A stretch of 64,000 nt of DNA from JBQTIQ01 sp052387955 (GTDB lineage Bacteria; Actinomycetota; Acidimicrobiia; Acidimicrobiales; JACDCH01): contig JBQTIQ010000008.1 of NCBI GenBank assembly GCA_052387955.1, positions 1 to 64,000 of the forward strand, written 5' to 3'. This document shows positions 17,577-27,027 of the stretch, in pieces; within the stretch, counting starts at the first letter, position 1, and each line of letters begins with the position of its first letter. The position numbers and the translations under genes were made by a program. The notes under the pieces were generated by a model. It saw nothing but the letters and a program-made list of their open reading frames with translations, was not told where the DNA came from and did not search any database.

Positions 17577-19325
17577 TCACGGCTCCTCCTCTATCAGCTG
17601 GGCCCCCGGGAACGCCTCGGCCAGACGGTCGAGGCCGCTGCGGTGGTCCGGGGCCGCGTCCGCCAGCTGGTGGACGTCCTCGATCTCTTCGGGCCGGGAC
17701 TCGTCGGCGCCGGCGGGCTCGGCCCGGTCGGCGGCGCCGGCAGCAGGGTGCTCCTCGACCACCAGCACGAGCGGCACCGGCCGTCCGAAATGGGCCGCCA
17801 GCGCTCGTTCGACCTCCGGGCGCTGTTCCTCGCAGCGCTTCCGATGGGGTTCGTTGGGCAGCGCGAAACGGGCGCCGGCGCCATCGACCGACACGAACCG
17901 GCCCACCGAGTACCGGGCCTTGACGGTGCGGGGCAGCGCTCCCAGCACCGTGTCTCCCCACGCCAACGTCAGCTGGTCGCGGCTCGGGAGCCCGGCGCTG
18001 TCGGGCGGCGCAGCCGCAGGCGGCGGACCGAGCTGCCGCGGTGGTTCCTCGGCGCCGGCAGCGCCGGCACCGTCGGGCGGCGCGGTCGGCAGCGCCGGCG
18101 GGATGGCTCCCGCCTGGCGGGCCTGCCGGAGTACCTGGCGGGCGGCGGCCGCCGGCCGGGTGGCCTCTGCCGGCGATGCGTCCTGCGACCCCGCCGGCCA
18201 GGGCCCGCCGGCCTCGAGGCCAGCGCCGGCAATGGTCCGTTCGAGACGCTCGATGCGCTCGAGCAGGGCCGCGGTTGTCGTGTCGGCCTCGGGGACGGCG
18301 ATTCGCACCAGAGCGGTCTCGAAGAGGATCCGGGGGTCGGGGGTCTCGGGCGCCTTGCTCAGGGCCTCGCCCAGCACCTCGAGCGAACGGGTCAGGAACG
18401 ACCGTTCCACCCGTTCGGACAAGGCCACCGCTCGGTCGCGATCGGCGTCGGAGAGATGGTCGAGCGGGGCCTTCATGGCGGCCAGGAAGACGTCCCGGAG
18501 GCGTTCGATGAGGCGTTGGGCCAGGGTGCGGGGGTCGCGCCCGGCGGACACCGACTCAGCCACCGATGACAACAGTCGGCCGATGTCGCGCTCGATCAAG
18601 CCGTCGACGAGGTCGTCGACGACAACGACCCGCTCGACCACACCGCCCGTGGCCACGACCTGGTCGAGAGCCGAGAGCGTGTCCCGGGCCGAGCCCGCCC
18701 CGACGCGCAGCACGTGCTCGATGGCATCGGGGCCGACGTCGAGGCCGGCGTCGGCGATGACCCAGCGCACCAACTCGTCGAGATCGGCGGTCGACAGCAG
18801 GTGGAACTCGTAATGCTGGGCCCGGCTCTTGATCGTCGAGCGCACCTTCTGCGGATCGGTGGTGGCCAGCACGAACACGACGTGGGCGGGGGGCTCCTCG
18901 AGCGTCTTCAGCAGGGCGTTCTCGGCCGCCTCGGTGAGCATGTGGACCTCGTCGAGGATGTAGAGCTTGGTCCGCCCACCCGACACCATGGCGGCGCTCT
19001 CGATGAGCCGGCGGATGTCGTCGATCCCGCGGTTCGAAGCGGCGTCGAGCTCGTGGACGTCGAAGCTGGTCCCGGCCTCGACGGCCACGCACGAGGCGCA
19101 TTCGAGACACGGTTCTCCGTCGACCGGAGCGGTGCAGTTGAGCACCTTGGCCAGGATCCGGGCCGTGCTGGTCTTGCCCGTGCCCCGGGGGCCCGAGAAC
19201 AGGTAGGCATGGCCGACGCGGCCGTCGCGGACCGAGTTCCGCAACGCGGTGGTGACGTGTGGTTGGCCCCTGACCTCGGAGAACCGGCGCGACCGGTAGC
19301 GCCGGTACAGGGACTGGTACGCCAT
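17577..19325 (-). CDS. dnaX: DNA polymerase III subunit gamma/tau
   Basis: A 582-residue clamp-loader ATPase. Walker A is GPRGTGKTST (about 45-54), the zinc module is CTAPVDGEPCLECASC (about 64-79), Walker B is LYILDEVHML, and the sensor 1 region is FVLATTDPQKV. Domain III follows, then a Pro/Ala-rich linker (about 370-440) and a C-terminal tau-like domain. The start at MAYQSLYRRYR is the standard one, although a longer reading frame extends upstream. No slippery A-rich site is seen, so a separate gamma form by frameshift is not evident. Confidence 0.95.
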   Translation of the reverse strand: MAYQSLYRRYRSRRFSEVRGQPHVTTALRNSVRDGRVGHAYLFSGPRGTGKTSTARILAKVLNCTAPVDGEPCLECASCVAVEAGTSFDVHELDAASNRGIDDIRRLIESAAMVSGGRTKLYILDEVHMLTEAAENALLKTLEEPPAHVVFVLATTDPQKVRSTIKSRAQHYEFHLLSTADLDELVRWVIADAGLDVGPDAIEHVLRVGAGSARDTLSALDQVVATGGVVERVVVVDDLVDGLIERDIGRLLSSVAESVSAGRDPRTLAQRLIERLRDVFLAAMKAPLDHLSDADRDRAVALSERVERSFLTRSLEVLGEALSKAPETPDPRILFETALVRIAVPEADTTTAALLERIERLERTIAGAGLEAGGPWPAGSQDASPAEATRPAAAARQVLRQARQAGAIPPALPTAPPDGAGAAGAEEPPRQLGPPPAAAPPDSAGLPSRDQLTLAWGDTVLGALPRTVKARYSVGRFVSVDGAGARFALPNEPHRKRCEEQRPEVERALAAHFGRPVPLVLVVEEHPAAGAADRAEPAGADESRPEEIEDVHQLADAAPDHRSGLDRLAEAFPGAQLIEEEP

Positions 19326-19461
19326 CGGGACGATGCTACCGAGCGGGGTCCCTGGCCATGCCGTACGGCCGGCCCCCTGGGCGCCGCCTCGGCGCCGACG
19401 CTGTCGTCGTGGGCGCTGCCCGGTTCGGCGACGGCCACCGACGGCCACTAACGTGACGGGT

Positions 19462-19595
19462 CCCCGCCTTCCCATGTGGCGGCCGGGCCCTGTGCAACTG
19501 CAGGCCGTGAACCGAGTCAGGGCCGGGAGGCAGCAGCTCTCAGCGGGCCCTGCGGTGTGCCGCAGACAGCCTGGCCGCCACTTGGGAAGGCGGGG
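19462..19595 (+). ncRNA. ffs: Signal recognition particle RNA (small type)
   Basis: The core GAGTCAGGGCCGGGAGG followed by CAGCAGC is the SRP domain IV loop that binds Ffh. The flanks pair as a long hairpin: CCCCGCCTTCCCA at 19462 with TGGGAAGGCGGGG ending at 19595, and GTGGCGGCC with GGCCGCCAC inside. It lies in the usual neighbourhood beside dnaX, tRNA-Ser and tadA. Exact ends are inferred from the pairing. Confidence 0.85.
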
Positions 19596-19632
19596 CTCCG
19601 TACGGGCCTTCGGTGACCGGCGGAGGCGTTCG

Positions 19633-19718
19633 GGAGGAATGCGAGAGCGGACGAATCGGCACGCCTGGAGAGCGTGTGTGGGCCTCGCCCACCGTGGGTT
19701 CGAATCCCACTTCCTCCG
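19633..19718 (+). tRNA. tRNA-Ser(GGA)
   Basis: The acceptor stem GGAGGAA pairs with TTCCTCC. The anticodon stem CACGC/GCGTG encloses the loop CTGGAGA with anticodon GGA. A long class II variable arm (TGGGCCTCGCCCA) and the T arm GTGGGTTCGAATCCCAC follow. CCA is not encoded. Confidence 0.95.
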
Positions 19719-19920
19719 CCATCGCTGGGGGCTGCGCCCCGCTCGCTCCGCCATCGCCGGGGGCTGCGCCCCCGCTCGCTCCGCTCGCGCCCCATCCCCG
19801 CCCGGCTCGCTGGCGCTTCCCCGCCCGGCTAGCTGGCGCTCGCTCGGTCGGTGCGGAGCGGCCGACGAGGGTTCGAAAGCGGTAGCGCCCGCTCCGCCAT
19901 CCCGGGGGCTGTACCCGGCT
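19719..19920 (+). repeat. Tandem palindromic cassettes downstream of tRNA-Ser(GGA)
   Basis: Two head-to-tail copies of CGCCATCGC-GGGGGCTGCGCCCC-GCTCGCTCCG start at the tRNA 3' end. Two copies of CCCGCCCGGCT-GCTGGCGCT follow, then AGCGGTAGCGCCCGCTCCGC and another GGGGGCTG. The same two modules lie behind tRNA-Ser(CGA) at 24845-24911. The rest of the gene-free stretch to tadA (19921-20058) shows nothing recognisable. Confidence 0.65.
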
Positions 19921-20058
19921 TGCAGGGCCGCGGTCGACGATGTGTGCTGTTCGGCCGGACGGCCCCAGCGCCGCCCGGACGATCCCGTGCCAGGGTTCGG
20001 TGCGCCGAGGCGATCTCCTGCTCTGGAGATCCGCACCCGGGCATGGCAGCGTGCGGCG

Positions 20059-20508
20059 GTGCAGGACGACGAGTTGATGGCCCTGGCCCTCGAGGAAGCG
20101 GCGGCGGCGCCGGCGCATGGCGACGTGCCGGTGGGTGCCGTGGTCGTCCTCGACGGCAGGGTGATCGCCCGGCGCCACAACGAACGGGAGCGCCAGGGCG
20201 ACCCCACTGCTCACGCCGAGGTGCTGGCGGTGCGCGACGCCGTCGCCGTTGCCGGCCACGGCTGGCGGCTCGGTGGCGCCACCGTCGTGGTCACGCTGGA
20301 GCCCTGTCCCATGTGCGCGGGAGCGCTGGTGGCGGCCCGGGTGGCCAGGCTCGTGTACGGCGCCGCCGACCCCAAGGCGGGCGCCTGCGGCAGCCTCTAC
20401 AACCTTTGCGCCGACCCGCGCCTGCACCACGAGGTCGCGGTGACGGCCGGGGTGCGGGCCGCCGATTGTGCCGCGCTGTTGTCGGACTTCTTCGCCACCC
20501 GACGCTGA
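20059..20508 (+). CDS. tadA: tRNA-specific adenosine deaminase
   Basis: A 149-residue zinc deaminase that converts A34 to inosine in tRNA-Arg(ACG). The zinc and catalytic motifs are PTAHAEVLAVRDA (HAE) and LEPCPMCAGAL (PCxxC). GDVPVGAVVV is also typical. The GTG at 20059 is chosen because the encoded QDDELMALALEEA aligns with the usual N-terminus; an ATG at 20077 is an alternative. It is a few hundred bases from SRP RNA and dnaX, as in many bacteria. Confidence 0.92.
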   Translation: MQDDELMALALEEAAAAPAHGDVPVGAVVVLDGRVIARRHNERERQGDPTAHAEVLAVRDAVAVAGHGWRLGGATVVVTLEPCPMCAGALVAARVARLVYGAADPKAGACGSLYNLCADPRLHHEVAVTAGVRAADCAALLSDFFATRR

Positions 20509-20530
20509 GACCCAGGCCTGCGGACCGGGG

Positions 20531-22750
20531 TCAGCTCACCGGCTCGAGTTCGTCGCGGCGCCGATCGGGCTCGCCCGGGCCCTTGCCGTCGGTGGTCTCG
20601 GGCCCCACGTCAGCGTGGCCCTCCACGTCGATGTCGGGCAACAGCCGGTCGAGCCATCGCGGCAGCCACCAGTTGCGGTCACCGAGCAGTTCCATGGTGG
20701 CCGGGACCAGGAGCATGCGCACGATGGTGGCGTCGATCAGCACGGCGACAGCGAGGCCGAGGCCGAAGAGCTTGATGATGCGGTCGGCTTCGAGCAGGAA
20801 GCTGCCGAAGACGAACACCATGATTGCGGCGGCGGCGGTGATGACCCGGGCGGTGGCGGCCAGGCCGTCGGCTACCGACGCATGGCTGTCGCCGGTGCGG
20901 TGCCACTCCTCCTTGACCCGCGACAGCAAGAAGACCTCGTAGTCCATGGAGAGGCCGAACACGATGGCGAACAGCATCATCGGCAGGAACGGCTCGATCG
21001 GCGCCTTCCCGATGCCGAGCAGGCTGCTCCCCCAGCCCCATTGGAAGATGGCGACGACGATGCCGAAGGCGGCGCCGATCGACAGCAGGTTCATCACGAC
21101 GGCCTTGAGCGGTACCAGGACCGAACGGAACACCGTCATCAGGAGCAGGAAGGACAGCGTGAGCACGGCCGCGAAGAAGATCGGCAAGCGAGCCGAGAGG
21201 TACTGGGAGAAGTCGACCTGGATAGCGGTCGGCCCGCTCACGGCGATGTCGAGCGAACTGCCGGCTTCGGCGCCGGGCAACACGTCGGCACGAAGACGCT
21301 GCACCAGTGCGGTGGTGGCGTCGTCCTGGGGAGCGGTGGTCGGGAACACCCGCCACAGGGCGGCGGTGGGCTGATCGGGGTCGTTGGGCGTGGCTGGGCT
21401 GGCGAAGGCCACACCGGGTGTCGCCCGCAGTGCCTCGGTGACACGGTCGAGCGCTTCCTCGGGGGTGCCGGCTCCACCGATAGGCAGCCGTCTCGGCCCG
21501 GGGCTTGGCCGCCCGGCGGCGGACGGCGCGCCGCAGGGGGGCGAAGGCGAAGCTGGCCACCAGGACGACCGCAGCCAAGGGGAACCCGACGAGCATCGGC
21601 TGCACGTTCAGGCCGGCGCCGATCAATCCCAACGCCACCAGCCCGGCGGCCACGAGACCCCGCCAACGGGTCAGCTCGACCCGTTCGCCGGCGAACCCGA
21701 GCAGGGCCGGGAGGAGCGTCAGCGAGGCCAGGGTGGTAGTGGCCACCACGCTGGCGGCGCCGATGGCGAGCCCGGAGATGAAGTTGATGTTCATCACCAG
21801 CATCCCGAGCATCGAGATGACCACGGTCGACCCGGCGAAGAGCACGGCCCGGCCGGCGGTGTCGAGGGCGATCCGCACCGACTCGCCCACCGAGTGGCCG
21901 GCGTGGAGCTGCTCTCGGAAGCGGGTGACGATGAACAGCGCGTAGTCGATGCCGACGCCGAAGCCGATCATCACGCCCAGCGTGGTGGCGAAGTCAGGGA
22001 CCGTGAAGAAGTTCGACAGGAGGCCGACGAGAATGGTGCCGGCCCCGATCCCGGCCAGGGCCACCCCGACCGGCAGGCCCATGGCGAGCACTGACCCGAA
22101 GGCCAGCACCAGGATCACGATGGCGAAGGCGAGCCCGAACAGCTCGGAGGAGGGGGGCTCGAACCCGGCGAAGATGGCCCCGCCCAGCTCGATCTGCACA
22201 CCTTCGATCGTCGGCTCGACGTCGCGGATGCCGTCCACCACCGACTGGGAGTTCTCGAAGTTGAACTCGGGGTCGAGCTCCACGGTGGCGTAGGCGATCT
22301 CACCCTCGGTGCAACCGACGAGATCCGCGAGTCCCCCTCGGGGCCGTACGGGCTCACCACCCGGTCGACGCCTTCGATCTCGGCTACTGCGGCCAGGAAC
22401 GGTCCCATGACGGAGCGGACCGCGGGATCCTCGACGCCGCCGTCGGAGCGGAACACGATCGAGCCGCTCTCGCCCGTGCTCTGTCCGCCGAAGCGCTCCT
22501 CGAGCACGTCGAGCCCCCGCTGGCTCTCGACGTTCGGGAGCTTGAACTCCGAGCGGGAATCGGCGCCCACCGCCCCCAGGACACCGCCGGCGACGACGAG
22601 CCCCACGAGCCACAACACCACGACCCGCCGACGACGGTCGTGGCACCACCCACCGAGACGTGCGAACACGGTTGGCGCCCATGATCGAGACAGGGCGAAC
22701 CTGGCGACCGTACCGGCATCCTGCGCCTGCTCCTCCGGCAATTGGGCCAT
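20531..22750 (-). pseudogene. Broken MMPL/RND transporter gene
   Basis: The coding signal of an MmpL/YdfJ-type exporter runs leftward but changes frame twice. The first part (22750 to about 22310) encodes TM1 and the start of the outer domain, ending RVVSPYGPEGDSRISS. The middle (about 22310 to 21480) encodes TM2-6 with FGVGIDYALFIVTRFREQL. The last (about 21480 to 20531) encodes VDFSQYLSARLPIFF, FGLSMDYEVFLLSRVKEEW and the end. At the second junction the sequence passes from ETAAYRWS straight to EEALDRVTEALRATPG, so a stretch of about 70 residues with TM7 that related proteins have is missing. First and last parts are in the same frame. Confidence 0.75.
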
Positions 22751-22759
22751 GATCCTGGC

Positions 22760-23131
22760 GTGCTCGACCATGTCGCCATCCAGTGCGCCGACGTGACGAC
22801 GGCGGCCGCCTACTACGACGCGGTGCTGGCCCCATTGGGCGGCACCCGCATCCTGGACTTCGGTGAGGTCATCGGCTTCGGCGTGCCGCCCATGCCCGAC
22901 TTCTGGCTCGGCCCCCGACCCGTCGACCGCCAGGCCGGCGAGACCCACATCTGCTTTTCCGCCGCCGACCGGGCCGCCGTTCGGGCCTTCTTCGCCGCCG
23001 CGCTCGCCCATGGGGCCGAGGTGCTCCATGAGCCGCGTCCCTGGCCGGAGTACCACCCGGGCTACTACGGGGCCTTCGTACGCGACCCGGACGGCAACAA
23101 CGTCGAGGCCTGCTGTCACCGAGCGGAGTAG
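22760..23131 (+). CDS. VOC family protein (glyoxalase-like)
   Basis: A 123-residue single VOC domain. It starts LDHVAIQCADVTTAAAYYDA, has THICFSAADRAAVRAFFAAA in the middle and GYYGAFVRDPDGNNVEACCH at the end, with the usual His and Glu ligand positions. The GTG at 22760 begins exactly at the domain. An ATG at 22742 would add six residues and overlap the start of the broken transporter gene on the other strand. The substrate is unknown. The interval 23132-23327 downstream shows nothing convincing. Confidence 0.82.
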   Translation: MLDHVAIQCADVTTAAAYYDAVLAPLGGTRILDFGEVIGFGVPPMPDFWLGPRPVDRQAGETHICFSAADRAAVRAFFAAALAHGAEVLHEPRPWPEYHPGYYGAFVRDPDGNNVEACCHRAE

Positions 23132-23327
23132 GGCCGGCCAGCCGGCCGTGCCTCCACCCCGATGACGGCCTCGATGACGAGGATGTCGGCCCCGTCGGCG
23201 GCCCGCGCCGCGAGCGGCCCGATGGCGCTGGCGCCGCCCTCACCGCCACGCTCTCCGCACGACGTGGCGGGGTTTGGGACGTCGTGGTCCCCTGGCGCGA
23301 ACCACCCGAGCAACGACAGGAGCTCCC

Positions 23328-23906
23328 ATGACCGCCAGCGCCCCCGGAGGGATCCCCGTCGACGACCCCCGGCCCGACGACCTACGGCGGGCACCGTCGC
23401 TGGTGCTGGTCAACACCGGCAACGGCAAGGGCAAGACGTCGGCTGCCATCGGAGTCGTGGTCCGCGGCGTCGGCCGGGGCTGGTCGGTCGCCGTCGTCCA
23501 GTTCCTCAAGTCGGGCAACTGGAAGACCGGCGAGGAGAAGGTCTGCCGTCAGCTCGGGGTCGACTGGTGGACCTTGGGTGAAGGGTTCACGTGGGACTCC
23601 GCCGACCTCACCCTCGACCGAGCCGTCGCCGCCAGCGCCTGGGCCCACGCCAAAGCCCTCATCGATGCCGGCGACCACCAACTCGTCCTGCTCGATGAGG
23701 TCACCTACCCACTCAACTGGGGCTGGATCGGCGAAGAAGACCTCCTGGCCACGATCCGCGACCGTCCCCGGCACGTCAACGTCATCTGTACCGGTCGCAA
23801 CGCCCCCGACGCGCTCGTCGACCTCGCCGACACCGTTACCGACATGGGCGAGACCAAGCACGCCTACAAGCAGGGCATCCGGGCCAAGAGGGGAATCGAC
23901 TACTGA
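23328..23906 (+). CDS. cobO: Cob(I)alamin adenosyltransferase (CobA/CobO type)
   Basis: A 192-residue ATP:corrinoid adenosyltransferase of the P-loop family. The P-loop is NTGNGKGKTSAAIG (about 32-45). Then come VAVVQFLKSGNWKTGE, LVLLDEVTYPLNWGW and VICTGRNAPDALVDLAD, all standard for CobO. It makes the adenosyl form of cobalamin that the ethylmalonyl-CoA mutase in this window needs. AGGAG lies 6 bases from the ATG. No cobalamin riboswitch is seen upstream. Confidence 0.93.
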   Translation: MTASAPGGIPVDDPRPDDLRRAPSLVLVNTGNGKGKTSAAIGVVVRGVGRGWSVAVVQFLKSGNWKTGEEKVCRQLGVDWWTLGEGFTWDSADLTLDRAVAASAWAHAKALIDAGDHQLVLLDEVTYPLNWGWIGEEDLLATIRDRPRHVNVICTGRNAPDALVDLADTVTDMGETKHAYKQGIRAKRGIDY

Positions 23907-23983
23907 GAGGCGGCCGGTCGGGCCCACACCGGACGGTGCTGGCGTTAGGGTGCGAGCGACCGCGAGCAGTCGGAGGGAACGGC

Positions 23984-24844
23984 ATGCCCGAGCGCGACGG
24001 ATACATCCCCGGCGTCCCCTGTTGGGTGGATACCAGCCAGCCCGATCCCGACGCCGCCCTCCCCTTCTACCGCGGCCTGTTCGGATGGGACTTCGTGAAC
24101 GTCATGCCCGAAGGGATGGAGGGCGACTACTACATCGGCCGCATACGCGGCGGGGACGTGGCTGCCGTCGGGTCCATCCCCGAAGGCACACCGCCGATGG
24201 CGATGTGGAACACGTACGTCTGGGTCGAGAGTGCCGCCGAGACCGCGACGAAGGCCCGCGACGCCGGCGGCGCGGTAGTGATCGAGCCGTTCGACGTCAT
24301 GGACTCTGGCCGGATGGCTGTCGTCGCCGACCCCGAAGGGGTGGTGATCTGCGTCTGGCAGGCGAAGGACCACAAGGGGGCCAAGGTCGTCAACGAGCAC
24401 GGCTCGCTGAACTTCAACGGCCTTGCCACTCGCGACCCCGACGGCGCGAAAGCCTTCTATGGCGCCGTCTTCGATTGGGAGACGTTGGCGTTGCCCACCG
24501 GAGCGATGTGGACGCTGCCCGGCTATGGCGACCACCTGGAGGAGAGCAGCCCGGGCCTTCGCGAGCAGATGGGACAGATGGGGGCGCCCGAGGGCTTCAT
24601 CGACGTCGTCGCCGCGCTCAACCCGATCGCGGAGGACGACTCCGAGACGCCGGCGCACTGGAGCGTCACGTTCGCGGTCGACGACGCCGACGCCACGGCA
24701 GCAAAGGCGCGTGAACTCGGCGGCGAGGTCGTCGCCGGCCCGTTCGATGCCCCGTGGATCAGGATGGCGGTCATCAAGGACCCGCAGGGGGCACACTTCG
24801 TCGCCAGCCAGTTCGTCCCCGAGAACAAGGACCTCGGGGTGTAG
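23984..24844 (+). CDS. Two-domain VOC protein
   Basis: A 286-residue protein with two VOC domains in tandem, about 1-125 and 135-280. Domain 1 has GVPCWVDTSQPDPDAALPFY and VVADPEGVVICVWQ; domain 2 has GLATRDPDGAKAFYGAVF and VIKDPQGAHFVASQF. It resembles the actinobacterial antigen Cfp30B-like hydroxylase group, of which the true activity is unclear. The ATG is supported by GGAGGG 7 bases upstream. Single gene with its own promoter region after cobO. Confidence 0.88.
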   Translation: MPERDGYIPGVPCWVDTSQPDPDAALPFYRGLFGWDFVNVMPEGMEGDYYIGRIRGGDVAAVGSIPEGTPPMAMWNTYVWVESAAETATKARDAGGAVVIEPFDVMDSGRMAVVADPEGVVICVWQAKDHKGAKVVNEHGSLNFNGLATRDPDGAKAFYGAVFDWETLALPTGAMWTLPGYGDHLEESSPGLREQMGQMGAPEGFIDVVAALNPIAEDDSETPAHWSVTFAVDDADATAAKARELGGEVVAGPFDAPWIRMAVIKDPQGAHFVASQFVPENKDLGV

Positions 24845-24911
24845 CCCCCTCGGATGGCGGAGCAGGCGCTACCGCTCTCGGAGCGAGCGGGGGCGCAGCC
24901 CCCGGGGATGG
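24845..24911 (-). repeat. Palindromic cassettes downstream of tRNA-Ser(CGA)
   Basis: Read on the minus strand from the tRNA 3' end: CGCCATCCCC-GGGGGCTGCGCCCCC-GCTCGCTCCG, then AGCGGTAGCGCCTGCTCCGC and CATCCGAGGGGGCTAC. Both modules are close copies of those behind tRNA-Ser(GGA) at 19719-19920. The block ends at the stop of the VOC gene. Confidence 0.65.
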
Positions 24912-24998
24912 CGGAGGGTGTGGGATTCGAACCCACGGTGACCTTGCGACCACAACGGTTTTCGAGACCGTCCCATTCGTCCACTCTGGCAACCCTCC
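24912..24998 (-). tRNA. tRNA-Ser(CGA)
   Basis: On the minus strand the acceptor GGAGGGT pairs with ACCCTCC. The anticodon loop CTCGAAA lies between ACGGT and ACCGT and gives anticodon CGA. A class II variable arm (GTGGTCGCAAGGTCAC) and T arm GTGGGTTCGAATCCCAC are present. CCA is not encoded. Confidence 0.95.
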
Positions 24999-25073
24999 GG
25001 GGACGGGAACCCTATCCGCTGGGCGAAACCGGCCGGCGCCGGTTTCGACAGTGATCCCTTACCATTCGCTCTG

Positions 25074-26963
25074 ATGTCGATGGCGATGTGGCACATGCTC
25101 GGGAACGATCCCGAGAAGGTAAAGGGATCGCGTCTGGCGCCGGGGCTGATGAAACGGGTGTGGCAGTTCGCCCGTCGCTACCGGGCCAAGCTGGCGGGGT
25201 TCCTGGCCGTGGTCGTGCTGCAGGCCGTCGTCGGCCTGGCGCCGCCGCTGCTGATCAAGAGCGTGATCGACGACGCCATCCCGGCCCAGGACCGGGGGCT
25301 CGTCACGGTGCTGGCGTTGGCCATGATGGCGGCGGCGTTGGTGAACGCGATGCTCTCGATGCTGGGCCGGTGGTGGTCCTCGCGCATCGGTGAAGGGCTC
25401 ATCTTCGACCTGCGGGTGTCGTTGTTCGACCACACCCAGCGGATGCCGATCGCCTTCTTCACCCGCACCCAGACCGGGGCGCTGGTCAGCCGCATGAACA
25501 ACGACGTGATCGGGGCGCAGCGGGCGCTCACGGGCACGCTCGGCTCGGTGGTGGCCAACATCGTCACGCTGGCGTTCACGCTGGTGGCGATGGCCGCCCT
25601 CGAGTGGCGCCTGACGCTGTTGGCCGTGGTCCTGCTCCCCGTCTTCCTGGTCCCGGCCAAGCGTGTCGGGCGCCGCCTCCAGGCCATCACCCGCGAAGGC
25701 ATGAACCTCAACGCCTCGATGAACTCGACCATGACCGAGCGCTTCGGCGTTGCCGGCGCCCTGCTGGTCAAGCTCTTCGGCCGTCACGACGAAGAGGTGA
25801 GCGAGTTCGGCGCCCGGGCCGGACGGGTGCGCGACATCGGCGTCCGCAGCGCCATGTACGGACGGGTCTTCTTCGAGGCGCTCGGTCTGGTCGGCGCGGT
25901 CGGCATCGCCGCGATCTATCTGGTGGGTGGACAGCTGGTCATCTCCGACGCCATGACGCTCGGGACGCTGGTGGCGCTCGGCGCCTACGTCACCCGGATC
26001 TACGGACCGCTCACCTCGCTGACCAACGCCCGGGTCGACCTGATGACCGCCTTCGTGTCGTTCGAGCGGGTCTTCGAGGTGCTCGACACGCCCGCCTCGG
26101 TGGCCGACCGCGACGGCGCCTCACCGCTGGCCGCGGTGGCCGGACGGATCGAGTTCGACGACGTGTGGTTCCACTACCCGTCGGCGGCGGAGACCTCGGT
26201 GGCCTCGCTCGAAGGCCCCGAGGTGGCCGTGTCGGGCGACGGCCGGCTCTCCGACACGGTGTCGGCGACGGTGCTCCACGGCGTGTCGGCCACGATCGAA
26301 CCGGGCCAGACAGTCGCCCTGGTCGGCCCTTCGGGTGCCGGGAAGACGACGCTCGCCAACCTCGTACCCCGCCTCTACGACGTGAGCGCCGGCGCCCTGC
26401 GCATCGACGGCCACGACGTCCGCGACGTGACCCAGGACTCCCTGCGGGCCGCGATCGGCGTGGTCGCCCAGGACCCGCACCTCTTCCACGACACGGTGAT
26501 GGCGAACCTGCGCTACGCCCGCCCCTCGGCCACCAGCGACGAGGTCGCGGCGGCCTGCCGGGCGGCCCAGGTCCACGACGTCATCGCCAGCCTTCCCGAG
26601 GGCTACGACACCGTGGTGGGGGAGCGCGGCTACCGGCTGTCGGGGGGCGAGAAACAGCGCCTGGCCATTGCCCGGATGCTTCTCAAGGACCCTCGCATCG
26701 TCATCCTCGACGAAGCCACCAGTCATCTCGACTCCGAGAACGAGGCCGCCATCCAGCGGGCGTTCGGCCACGCGCTGGCCGGACGCACCGCCTTGGTGAT
26801 CGCCCACCGGTTGTCCACCGTGGCCGACGCCGACCAGATCCTGGTGATCGACGACGGCCGGGTCGTCGAACGGGGCCGCCACCACGAGCTGCTCGCCGCC
26901 GAGGGCCTCTACGCCGACCTCTACCGCACCCTGGTCCGCACCGCCGTGGAACCGATCGCCTGA
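25074..26963 (+). CDS. ABC transporter, fused permease and ATPase (type IV exporter)
   Basis: A 629-residue exporter half-transporter. Six membrane segments lie in about residues 35-320, starting KLAGFLAVVVLQAVVGLAP. The ATPase domain has LVGPSGAGKTT (Walker A, about 418-428), the Q-loop VVAQDPHLFHD, signature YRLSGGEKQR, Walker B IVILDEATSHLD and switch VIAHRLSTV. It would work as a homodimer or with a partner not seen here. An insertion of about 25 residues (SVASLEGPEVAVSGDGRL) sits just before the Walker A region. Substrate unknown. Confidence 0.92.
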   Translation: MSMAMWHMLGNDPEKVKGSRLAPGLMKRVWQFARRYRAKLAGFLAVVVLQAVVGLAPPLLIKSVIDDAIPAQDRGLVTVLALAMMAAALVNAMLSMLGRWWSSRIGEGLIFDLRVSLFDHTQRMPIAFFTRTQTGALVSRMNNDVIGAQRALTGTLGSVVANIVTLAFTLVAMAALEWRLTLLAVVLLPVFLVPAKRVGRRLQAITREGMNLNASMNSTMTERFGVAGALLVKLFGRHDEEVSEFGARAGRVRDIGVRSAMYGRVFFEALGLVGAVGIAAIYLVGGQLVISDAMTLGTLVALGAYVTRIYGPLTSLTNARVDLMTAFVSFERVFEVLDTPASVADRDGASPLAAVAGRIEFDDVWFHYPSAAETSVASLEGPEVAVSGDGRLSDTVSATVLHGVSATIEPGQTVALVGPSGAGKTTLANLVPRLYDVSAGALRIDGHDVRDVTQDSLRAAIGVVAQDPHLFHDTVMANLRYARPSATSDEVAAACRAAQVHDVIASLPEGYDTVVGERGYRLSGGEKQRLAIARMLLKDPRIVILDEATSHLDSENEAAIQRAFGHALAGRTALVIAHRLSTVADADQILVIDDGRVVERGRHHELLAAEGLYADLYRTLVRTAVEPIA

Positions 26964-27027
26964 CCGGCCGGCGCCGGGCGCAGGAGCGACTGGGGGGCGA
27001 TCGCCGCGGCGCGCCACAGCGCCCGGT

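Noticed and set aside
17577..19325. Programmed frameshift in dnaX
   Set aside because: No A-rich slippery heptamer or following hairpin is visible at the domain III boundary.
23132..23327. Short minus-strand frame with ADILVIEAVIGV
   Set aside because: No start with a ribosome site, no family match and a promoter region for cobO is expected here.
23132..23327. Cobalamin riboswitch ahead of cobO
   Set aside because: The B12 box and conserved core were looked for and are not present.
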